Shown: piece after piece, positions 11,364 to 17,897 of the stretch
How the letters are laid out: the number at the start of each line of letters is the position of its first letter
Numbering within the stretch: position 1 is the first letter of the stretch
Source of the DNA: Streptomyces sp. A012304
GTDB lineage: Bacteria > Actinomycetota > Actinomycetes > Streptomycetales > Streptomycetaceae
Direction of reading: 5' to 3'
Assembly (NCBI RefSeq): GCF_026008495.1
Contig: NZ_BQUN01000103.1
Coordinates: 203,039 to 267,038 of the forward strand
DNA: 64,000 nucleotides
Notes under the pieces: generated by a model
Told to the model about the DNA's origin: nothing
The model's input: the letters and a program-made list of their open reading frames with translations, nothing else
Databases searched by the model: none
Program-made: the position numbers and the translations under genes

Positions 11364-12892
11364 CAGACGAGCGCGAGCAGCAGCAGCGGACCGGCGATCT
11401 TCAGCGGCGGGCCGGGGCGGGGGGCTCGGCGGCTGCGGTGGGTGCGACGGGCCCGGCGGGGCCGGCCGGAGATCTCCGGTGCGGGAGGGGGAACCTGCGT
11501 GCTCTGAGCGGTGTACGAAGCCGTGGAGGTGTCGACGCGATCCGCGGCACGGGAGGCGGCCAGGGCGAAGGTGCCGGGTTCGTAGGGGAGAACCGGGGCG
11601 GGAGCGGGAGCGTGCGCCGGAGCGTGGGCGGGGGGATGCGGTGTGGGGGCCGGCACGGGTGCGGCCGCCGCCGGTACCGGTGTCGCCGTGGGCTGTGGGG
11701 GCGGCAGGGGGAAACTGCCGGTGTCCGACATGGAGGGGACGGGCCGCGGTGAACCGGGGCCGACATCGGGTTCTCGGTCGGGAGGCGGCGGCACGAGACC
11801 CGCGCTTGTCCCGGAGGGCAGGCGTCCCGTACCCGTACCGGCGTCCGTACCGATTCTGGTGCCGGCTCGGATGCCGCTGCCGGTGCCGGTGCCGGTGCCG
11901 GTTCCGGTTCCGGTTCCGGCTCCGGTCCGGGTGCTCTGGTCCGCCCCCGTTCCGGTGACTGTCGCCGTCCCTGTACCGGTCCCCGTCCCGACGGTGATGC
12001 CCGGCGCCCGCTTCAACGGCCCCTCGGGGCCGAACCCCGGCGGCAGCGGCCCGAGTTGGTCGAAGATCTCGATCAGCTCGTCGTCCGGGCCTGGCTCGGG
12101 CAGCAGCTCGGCGGCGGCCGCCAGCGCCTTGCGCGCCCCCGTGGCCGTACGGAAGCGGGCGTGGGGATCGGGTTGCAGCAGTGTGGCGACGACCTGCCAC
12201 AGCGGCTCCGGGATGCCCCGGGGAGCGCCGGGTGTGCCGTGTTCGGTGAAGTACTGGACGAGCGCTTTGGCGTCCGGCTTGGCGCCCTCCAGGAGATACA
12301 GCGCGACCAGGCCGACGGCGAACAGGTCGGCGGGGAAGTCGGGGTCGGCGCCCATGATCTGCTCGGGCGCGAGATAGCCGGGCGTGCCCACCACGAGGTT
12401 GGTCTCGGTCAGCCGTGGTTCGCCGAGCCGCATGGCGATGCCGAAGTCGGACAGCCGCAGCCGGGGGCGCGTGGTGCCGGTGGCCTCCAGCAGCACGTTG
12501 GCGGGTTTGATGTCACGGTGCACGACACCCTCCGCGTGCACTGCGGCGAGCCCGGAGAGCAGCTGGTCGAGGAGCGTGCAGACGAACGCGGGAGGCAGGG
12601 GGCCGTAGTCGCCGACGAGGTGGACCAGGGAACCGCCGGCGACGAGGTCCATGGTGAACAGGACCTTGTCGTCGTCGGCGGCCCAGCTGGCGGGGGCGAG
12701 GACATGCGGGTGGTCGATCCGCAGGGCCTGCTCGCGGACGAAGCGCAGCAGCGAGTGGGCGTCGCTCTGCTGGAGCACCTTGGCGGCCACATAGCGGCGC
12801 CGGCGGTGGTCCCAGGCACGCCAGACGGCGCCGACCCCACCCCGGCCGACCGGGTCCGCGAGTTCGTACCGTCCGGCGAAGACCTCACCCAT
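11327..12892 (-). CDS. Membrane-anchored Ser/Thr protein kinase
   Basis: 521 residues from ATG 12892 (GGAGGAG about 12 nt upstream; the longer frame lacks kinase-related sequence). The Hanks-type kinase domain occupies 1-270 and has a complete catalytic set: Gly loop GRGGVGAVW (16-24), Lys38, HRDIKPANV (125-133), DFG (149-151) and GTPGYLAPEQ. A Thr/Gly-dipeptide and Pro-rich linker of about 200 residues follows, then one C-terminal transmembrane helix (KIAGPLLLLALVCYAVGFWALARI) with almost nothing outside the membrane. It differs from PknB in having no PASTA domains, so any sensing must come from partners. The 3' end overlaps the convergent secreted-protein gene. Confidence 0.92.
   Translation of the reverse strand: MGEVFAGRYELADPVGRGGVGAVWRAWDHRRRRYVAAKVLQQSDAHSLLRFVREQALRIDHPHVLAPASWAADDDKVLFTMDLVAGGSLVHLVGDYGPLPPAFVCTLLDQLLSGLAAVHAEGVVHRDIKPANVLLEATGTTRPRLRLSDFGIAMRLGEPRLTETNLVVGTPGYLAPEQIMGADPDFPADLFAVGLVALYLLEGAKPDAKALVQYFTEHGTPGAPRGIPEPLWQVVATLLQPDPHARFRTATGARKALAAAAELLPEPGPDDELIEIFDQLGPLPPGFGPEGPLKRAPGITVGTGTGTGTATVTGTGADQSTRTGAGTGTGTGTGTGTGSGIRAGTRIGTDAGTGTGRLPSGTSAGLVPPPPDREPDVGPGSPRPVPSMSDTGSFPLPPPQPTATPVPAAAAPVPAPTPHPPAHAPAHAPAPAPVLPYEPGTFALAASRAADRVDTSTASYTAQSTQVPPPAPEISGRPRRARRTHRSRRAPRPGPPLKIAGPLLLLALVCYAVGFWALARI
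11875..11990. repeat. GT/CC-rich short tandem repeat inside the kinase gene
   Basis: Runs of GCCGGTGCCGGT and GGTTCCGGTTCC hexamers, continued by less regular copies, encode alternating Gly-Thr residues in the kinase linker (minus strand). The hexamer units keep the frame when the copy number changes. Confidence 0.8.
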
Positions 12893-13114
12893 GGCAGTGC
12901 GTCGCTCCTCCCCCTCCGGATTCCCTCCTGCTACCCCCTCGCCGCCCCCGCTATCCCCGCTGTCCCCCGATGAGCGATACGACCCCCGTGTCCCGTCGCG
13001 ATTCCGCTTGCGTCCGCCGCCCCGGACGCGGAGCACCACCCCCGCTCCGCGCGCCCCCCGAGGCGTCGCCGCCGGCCCGGACCCCGAACCCCCTTCGGTG
13101 TCTGGGCCCTCGGA

Positions 13115-13663
13115 TCAGCTCTGGTGGGACTGGTAGTGCGCGACCGCGTCGGAGGTGCGGCCGGCGCCGTACACCCGGAGGAACTCCGCCAGCTCCGGAT
13201 GGGTCGGGGCGAGGCTGTCGGCCGCTTCTATGATGTCGCCGGCGGCGGCCACCGAGCGCAGCAGCGACTGGATCTCACGGACCACCCGCTTGACCGTGGG
13301 CGCCCCCGAGCCGCTCGTCGTCTGCGTGGTGTTGTTGAGCACCGATCCCCCCTGCGACCTCTTGATCTCGTCCATGCGCTCGGTCGCCTCGGCCGCGCTG
13401 ACGCTGCCGTCCGCGACCTGGGCCGCCAGCTCCTGGAGCAGCTGCACCCGCTGCACCACGGCCGGGTTGCCGATCTTCGCCCGCTGACCGCTCATCAGCT
13501 GCGACAGCATCGGCGCCGACAGTCCCAGAACCCCCGCGAGACGAGCCTGGTTCAGGCCAAGATCGTCGATGAGCTTACGGAAGAGCGCCCCCAGCGGCTC
13601 CCCGTACCAGTTCCGCTGCAGTTCCCGCGCTCTCGCGGTGGCTTCCTGCTGTGCGGCGTCCAT
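13115..13663 (-). CDS. HTH DNA-binding protein (XRE-like)
   Basis: 182 residues from ATG 13663, with GGGGAG upstream. A helix-turn-helix lies at about 25-62: LGALFRKLIDDLGLNQARLAGVLGLSAPMLSQLMSGQRAKI (two pieces, the recognition-helix region being APMLSQLMSGQ). The C-terminal two thirds is helical (VKRVVREIQSLLRSVAAAGDIIEAADSL) and may dimerise. Conserved in Streptomyces next to the kinase and tRNA-Ala; the target is unknown. Same orientation as the kinase gene, 222 nt apart. Confidence 0.85.
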   Translation of the reverse strand: MDAAQQEATARARELQRNWYGEPLGALFRKLIDDLGLNQARLAGVLGLSAPMLSQLMSGQRAKIGNPAVVQRVQLLQELAAQVADGSVSAAEATERMDEIKRSQGGSVLNNTTQTTSGSGAPTVKRVVREIQSLLRSVAAAGDIIEAADSLAPTHPELAEFLRVYGAGRTSDAVAHYQSHQS

Positions 13664-13848
13664 GTGCGTCTCCCCATCGCTTCCCCAAGAAACCGCGGTT
13701 CGCTGTAGCGAACCACGCGGAGCATCTTACGGAGAGTGGTCATCTGCGGGGACCCCTAATCCTTTTGCGGGATACGGGGGGTGACCCGGTACTCTGGTCT
13801 GCGGCGCCCGTCGGTCCGACGTCGTTCCGGCCGGACGCTTCTCTTCCC

Positions 13849-13921
13849 GGGGCCTTAGCTCAGTTGGTAGAGCGCTGTCTTTGCATGGCAGATGTCAGGG
13901 GTTCGACTCCCCTAGGCTCCA
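13849..13921 (+). tRNA. tRNA-Ala (anticodon TGC)
   Basis: 73-nt cloverleaf: acceptor GGGGCCT/AGGCTCC (one wobble pair), D-arm TAGCTCAGTTGGTAGAGC, anticodon TGC at 13882-13884, T-arm AGGGGTTCGACTCCCCT. The CCA end is not encoded (discriminator A is followed by CAG), unlike the other two tRNAs in the window. Confidence 0.96.
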
Positions 13922-13925
13922 CAGC

Positions 13926-13969
13926 AGAGCCCCTCCGACCTGCGGAAACGCGGCCGGAGGGGCTCTTTG
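13926..13969 (+). terminator. Hairpin terminator after tRNA-Ala
   Basis: Perfect 12-bp inverted repeat AGAGCCCCTCCG (13926-13937) and CGGAGGGGCTCT (13955-13966), starting 4 nt after the tRNA; only a short T run follows. Confidence 0.75.
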
Positions 13970-14139
13970 CGTGCCGCGATGCCCCGAAGGGCCGGCTGCC
14001 TTCCCCGCTTCCCTCCCGCACGGCGGGTGGCTGCTTTTCGATTGCCTGGACGTCGCGCTTCCGGATTCGGTCACCTCCTGGTGAATCCATGGAGAAAATG
14101 TGTTTGAACTCTGAACTGCTCGGCGGGAGAGGCGCAGGC

Positions 14140-15186
14140 GTGAGTGAACCGACAGGTGCGATATGCCCGGAATGTGGTGCTCCCAGGGCGGCGGACGGCA
14201 CTCCGGGCTGCTCCTGTGCCCGCCTCGCGTCCGAGGCCCATCGTGACGACCGCGCGGTGCAGGCGGCCGCGGCGGAGGACTTCGATCCGGTGCGTATACG
14301 GCCGTTCGTCAAGCTGGGCGACGACGGCGCCGGGGGCGGCGAGGGGCTCGCAGGGCGGGAGGAGGCCGGGATTCCGGCTGAAGCGCAGGCCGGCGCTCAG
14401 GCGCAGGGCGAGGCCCAGGTGCAGGGTGAGGCTCAGGCGCAGGCCGAGGCCCAGATGCAGGGCGAGGCTCAGATGCAGGGCGAGGCTCAGACGCAGGCCG
14501 GGGCTCAGATGCAGGGCGAGGCTCAGGCGCAGGCCGAGTACGCGTCCCCGGCGGCGCCGCCACCGGGCGCGAGCGCCGTGGATGGGCCGACCGCCCCGCC
14601 CGGGCGGCGTCGAGCGGGGTGGGTCGTCGGGCTGGCCGCCGGTGGGGCCGTCCTGATCGTGGGGGGAATCGTCGGCGGGGTCTTCCTCTACGACAGTCCC
14701 TCGCGGGACGACTCCTTACCCGAAGGGGTGCGGGCGGGCGTGCCCGAGCAGGCCTCTCGCGGCAGCGCCTCGTCGGCCGGCCCGGCCCCGACGAGCCCTT
14801 CGCCGGAGCGTTCCCAGGCCCCGGCTTCCTCGCCGGGTGCGAGTCCGGCCGAGAGCGAGTCGGCCACGGCGTCGGAGTCCCCCGTTCCGACCGGGCCGCC
14901 GTCCAGTGCCGGCGCCACCGCCACGGCGACCCCCGCGCCGAGCGGGCCGCCGGCCGGGCAGGACCCCGTCCTCCGCTTGGGCGACGAGGGGCCGGAGGTC
15001 GCCGAACTCCAGCTCCGGCTGGGCCAAGTCGGCTTCTATGCCGCAGAAGCCGACGGCGAGTACGACCGCGGCGTCGAGTACGCCGTCCGGGCCTATCAGC
15101 TCACCCGTGTCGTCCTCCCGGACGAGTCGGGGGTGTACGGCAGGGCGACCCGGGCGTCCCTCGAGTCCGAGACCTCGGAGCCCTGA
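14140..15186 (+). CDS. Zinc-ribbon/transmembrane peptidoglycan-binding-like protein
   Basis: 348 residues from GTG 14140, preceded by CGGGAGAGG; ATG 14089 is an alternative. The N-terminus has a four-Cys zinc-ribbon-like knot (CPECG...CSC, about 7-24). Next comes a Gln/Glu/Ala tandem-repeat segment (about 82-135), one transmembrane helix (WVVGLAAGGAVLIVGGIVGGVFLY), a Ser/Pro/Ala linker, and at the C-terminus a PG_binding_1 domain (VLRLGDEGPEVAELQLRLGQVGFY...YDRGVEYAVRAYQ). The layout implies a cytoplasmic metal-binding head and an outside wall-binding tail. No enzyme domain is visible. Confidence 0.85.
   Translation: MSEPTGAICPECGAPRAADGTPGCSCARLASEAHRDDRAVQAAAAEDFDPVRIRPFVKLGDDGAGGGEGLAGREEAGIPAEAQAGAQAQGEAQVQGEAQAQAEAQMQGEAQMQGEAQTQAGAQMQGEAQAQAEYASPAAPPPGASAVDGPTAPPGRRRAGWVVGLAAGGAVLIVGGIVGGVFLYDSPSRDDSLPEGVRAGVPEQASRGSASSAGPAPTSPSPERSQAPASSPGASPAESESATASESPVPTGPPSSAGATATATPAPSGPPAGQDPVLRLGDEGPEVAELQLRLGQVGFYAAEADGEYDRGVEYAVRAYQLTRVVLPDESGVYGRATRASLESETSEP
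14383..14540 (+). repeat. In-frame tandem repeats coding Gln/Glu/Ala
   Basis: About ten imperfect copies of a 12-18-nt unit around GAGGCTCAG-ATGCAGGGC encode the (G/A)EAQxQ segment of the peptidoglycan-binding-like protein. All units are multiples of three, so copy changes would be in-frame. Confidence 0.85.
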
Positions 15187-15254
15187 TCCCGGATCCCGGA
15201 GCCGTGGCCCGGATTTTGAGCCCTGATCCCGGATCTCGGAGCCCTGATCCCGGA
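15178..15254. repeat. Three copies of a 16-bp direct repeat
   Basis: GAGCCCTGATCCCGGA occurs at 15178, 15218 and 15239. The first copy contains the stop codon of the peptidoglycan-binding-like gene and the last abuts the start of the toxin relic, suggesting a repeat-mediated junction. Confidence 0.85.
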
Positions 15255-15582
15255 CTTCAGCGATCCCTTCTCCGGCAACCAGTACGCCTGCGTCGGAGGC
15301 AACCCGATCAGCAACGTGGCACCGACCACATGTACAGCTACGAGGCGCAGGTCGGGGCCGCCGTCCTGACGGGCCGCAGGTCGAGTACGCCGTGACGCCG
15401 CGTTACGTCGGCGACCGCACGGTTCCGTTCGGCTTCCAGGTGACGCCTATGGAACCAACCCGGATGGAACACCCTGAATCCAGATCAATCAGCACATTCC
15501 GAATACGCTCAAGGGGCAGAACCTCGGACTGTTCGTCGATCCCGGCAGCGGCGCCGCCGCTCCCATCGGAGCCACGCCGTGA
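15253..15582 (+). pseudogene. Remnant of an Rhs/polymorphic toxin with a DNA/RNA non-specific nuclease tip
   Basis: Three frames must be joined to read it. Frame 1 (15253 on) gives DFSDPFSGNQYACVGGNPISN, like the end of an Rhs/YD-repeat core. The frame from about 15330 gives MYSYEAQVGAAVLTG. From 15377 a third frame gives QVEYAVTPRYVGDRTVPFGF, matching the strand pattern at the C-terminus of Endonuclea_NS_2-type nucleases. Back in frame 1 from 15445 the text AYGTNPDGTP, a stop, and then a sensible tail ending GAAAPIGATP at TGA 15580-15582. The catalytic core between the Rhs exit and the tail is missing, so the protein is dead. It lies 21 nt before an SMI1/SUKH gene, the usual immunity partner. 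Assignment is by eye. Confidence 0.65.
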
Positions 15583-15603
15583 CGGGATCTCACGGAGGAA
15601 GAA

Positions 15604-16206
15604 GTGACCGCGATGAATGAACTGGCGACGCTGCGGCGGCTCATGCCCCCCACGGCCGAGAGCGACACGGTGGTCGACTGGGAGCGCATGACCGCGTCCT
15701 GGGGGAGGCCCTTCCCGTCGGACTACCGGCGGTTCCTCGACGAGTACGGAGAGGGGGCGGCCGCGAACTACCTGAGCATCGTGAAGCCCGAGCCGCGCGA
15801 GGGGCAGCCCGAACCGGACGGCATGCGCGTCGAGTCGCTGAACGCCGAGGACGCCTGGGCCGTGGGGCGCAAGTCGCCCGAGCTGGAGGGCACGTCCCCG
15901 CGCCTGCTCGCGTGGGCCGTGGACGCCGACGCGGACATCCTCTGCTGGGACACCTCGGGCGACGACCCCGACGCCTGGCCCGTCCTGCTGTTCAACCGGG
16001 ACGACAGGCTGTGGACCCGGCACGACTGCGGGGCCGTCGCGTTCCTGGTGCGCGTCCTGCGGGCGGACTACCCCGAATGCCCCCTGGGCGGCCTGGCGTT
16101 GTGGGGGAAGGACCACGTGCGGTACCTCAACGACAGCGAGTACCGGCGCCTTCGGGGGACGGGCGTCGACCCGTGGACGGGCGAGCGGATGGCGTCCATG
16201 GGGTGA
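15604..16206 (+). CDS. SMI1/KNR4 (SUKH) family protein, probable orphan immunity protein
   Basis: 200 residues from GTG 15604, five nt after GGAGG; ATG 15613 is an alternative. The N-terminal motif WGRPFPSDYRRFLDEYGEG (about 36-54) is the SUKH signature, followed by acidic, Trp-rich sequence (LLAWAVDADADILCWDTSGDDPDAWPV) typical of the fold. SUKH proteins neutralise nuclease and other toxins by direct binding. It follows the decayed nuclease-toxin remnant, so it is best read as immunity kept after the toxin died, perhaps protecting against toxins of relatives. Confidence 0.82.
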   Translation: MTAMNELATLRRLMPPTAESDTVVDWERMTASWGRPFPSDYRRFLDEYGEGAAANYLSIVKPEPREGQPEPDGMRVESLNAEDAWAVGRKSPELEGTSPRLLAWAVDADADILCWDTSGDDPDAWPVLLFNRDDRLWTRHDCGAVAFLVRVLRADYPECPLGGLALWGKDHVRYLNDSEYRRLRGTGVDPWTGERMASMG

Positions 16207-16275
16207 GGCCGGTGGTGGCCGCGCGGTGAACCCGGTGATGTCCGTTGGTTGAGGTCTCACCTACCTGGCTGTGGG

Positions 16276-16294
16276 TTGGGTAAGGCTTGCCTTA
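16276..16294. promoter_or_regulatory. Candidate DmdR/DtxR iron box
   Basis: TTGGGTAAGGCTTGCCTTA matches 14 of 19 positions of the actinobacterial iron-box consensus TTAGGTTAGGCTAACCTAA and overlaps a TTATAT -10-like element at 16292-16297. It lies 73 nt upstream of the lipoprotein start. Binding of Fe2+-DmdR here would block transcription in iron-rich cells. Inference from sequence only. Confidence 0.55.
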
Positions 16295-16367
16295 TATGCT
16301 GGCGCGGCCCTGGCCCTCGCCCCCGTGCTCCCGGGGCAAGCCCGTCCCCCCGCACGACAGGACCACC

Positions 16368-17891
16368 ATGCGTACCACCTCCCGAGGCCTCATAGCGGCG
16401 CTTGCCCTCACCCCCCTGCTGGCCGGCTGTTTCGTCTCCGACGAGGGTGGCGCCGACACCGACGGCGCGGGGGGAGCGGACGGGCGTCTCCGGGTCGCGC
16501 TCGCGGTGCCCCCGGTCCAGGCGCTGTCGCCGTACAGCAACGACGCCACCGTGCTGAGCAAGCTCTCCGTGGCCGAAGGACTCACCGCCCTGAACAAGGA
16601 CGGCGCCGCCGCGCCCGCGCTGGCCGAGTCCTGGACCCGGAAGAACGCCACGACCTGGACCTTCGAACTGCGCAAGGCCACCTTCCAGGACGGCACCCCG
16701 GTCACCGCCGAGTCGGTCGTCAACGCTCTCGACCACGCGGGCGCCGCGAAGACCAAGCCCCGCGTCCTCAGTGACGTCACCCTGACCGCCAAGGCCGACG
16801 ACGCCGACACCGTCACCATCACCACCCAGAACTCCGACCCGGTCCTCCCGCTGCGCCTGGCCAGCCCCGCCCTCGGCGTCCTCGCCCCCAAGGCGTACGC
16901 GAAGGACGGCACCGTCAGCCCCATCGGCACCGGCACCGGCCCCTTCGAGATCACCAAGCTCACCGGCAAGACCAAGGCCACCCTCGAACGCTTCGACGAT
17001 CACTGGGGCGGCAAGGCCAAGGCCTCCGGCATCGACGTCAGCTGGATCGCCGACGGCACCGCCCGCGCCAACGCCCTGCGCAGCGGCGACGTCGACATCG
17101 CCGAGTGGATCCCCACCGCCCAGGCCGCTCTGCTCGACGCCGGCACCCGTCACGAGGTGCCGTCCGTGCGCACCGACAGCCTGATCCTCAACACCCGCGC
17201 CGGCCTGTTCACCGACCCCGCCCTGCGCGCCGCCGCCCGCGCGGCCGTCGACGGATCCGCCCTCGTCGGCTCGGTCTTCGGCGGTTACGCCGACCCCGCG
17301 CAGGGCCTGTTCGGGCCCGCCGTCCCCTGGGCGGCCGGCAAGCGCGTCGCGGTCACCGGCCGCGCCCAGGCCGCCACCACCGCGCAGGTCCGAGCCAAGA
17401 CCAAGGACAAGACCCTGCGCCTGGCCACCTACACCAACCGCGCCGAACTCCCTGAGGCCGCGACCGTCCTCCAGCAGCAGCTGGAGAAGGCCGGGTTCAC
17501 GGTGAAGCAGGACGTGCGCGAGTACACGCAGATGGAGGCCGACCTCCTCGCGGGCAAGTACGACGCGCTCGTCTTCTCCCGGGTGACGCTCCTCGACACC
17601 GGTGACGCCGTCGCCTACCTCGCCAGCGACTACACCAGCAAGGGCGTCTACAACATCGCGGGACTGAAGGACGCCAAGGTCGACCAGGCCATCAAGTCCG
17701 CCGCCGAGGAAGGCGACATGGCCGCGCGGCAGCGGAAGATCATGGCGGCCGAGGCGGAGATCCTGCGCACCGACGCCGTCGTGCCGCTGGTCCACGAGAA
17801 GGTCGTGCAGGGCATCGCCCCCGAGGTCGAGGGCGTCCTCCTCGACCCCCGCGAGCGCTCCCTCGTCGACGTCGACACACACCTGAAGTAG
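16368..17891 (+). CDS. ABC transporter substrate-binding lipoprotein, family 5
   Basis: 507 residues from ATG 16368 (AGGA upstream), which opens a lipoprotein signal peptide MRTTSRGLIAALALTPLLAGC with lipobox LAGC and Cys21. The mature protein has the SBP_bac_5 pattern: LSVAEGLTALNKDG...PALAESWTRKNATTWTFELRKATFQDGTPVTAESVVNAL, then TGPFEITK and later YDALVFSR. Family 5 proteins bind peptides, nickel or metallophore complexes; the ligand cannot be told from sequence, but the iron-box-like site upstream suggests a metal chelate. The fused permease starts 6 nt downstream, so the two are one transcript. Confidence 0.9.
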   Translation: MRTTSRGLIAALALTPLLAGCFVSDEGGADTDGAGGADGRLRVALAVPPVQALSPYSNDATVLSKLSVAEGLTALNKDGAAAPALAESWTRKNATTWTFELRKATFQDGTPVTAESVVNALDHAGAAKTKPRVLSDVTLTAKADDADTVTITTQNSDPVLPLRLASPALGVLAPKAYAKDGTVSPIGTGTGPFEITKLTGKTKATLERFDDHWGGKAKASGIDVSWIADGTARANALRSGDVDIAEWIPTAQAALLDAGTRHEVPSVRTDSLILNTRAGLFTDPALRAAARAAVDGSALVGSVFGGYADPAQGLFGPAVPWAAGKRVAVTGRAQAATTAQVRAKTKDKTLRLATYTNRAELPEAATVLQQQLEKAGFTVKQDVREYTQMEADLLAGKYDALVFSRVTLLDTGDAVAYLASDYTSKGVYNIAGLKDAKVDQAIKSAAEEGDMAARQRKIMAAEAEILRTDAVVPLVHEKVVQGIAPEVEGVLLDPRERSLVDVDTHLK

Positions 17892-17897
17892 CCGCCG

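Noticed and set aside
13664..13848. Gene between the HTH regulator and tRNA-Ala
   Set aside because: The frames here are short extensions of frames in neighbouring genes, without a start signal or recognisable product; the region is just promoter DNA.
15392..15607. Short frame downstream of the peptidoglycan-binding-like gene as a real gene
   Set aside because: Its sense sequence is only one frame of a broken nuclease remnant and then turns into nonsense; no ribosome site.
16241..16265. GGTTGAGGTCTCACCTACC as a second iron box
   Set aside because: Only about half the consensus positions match in any alignment; it may be part of the promoter but is too weak to list.
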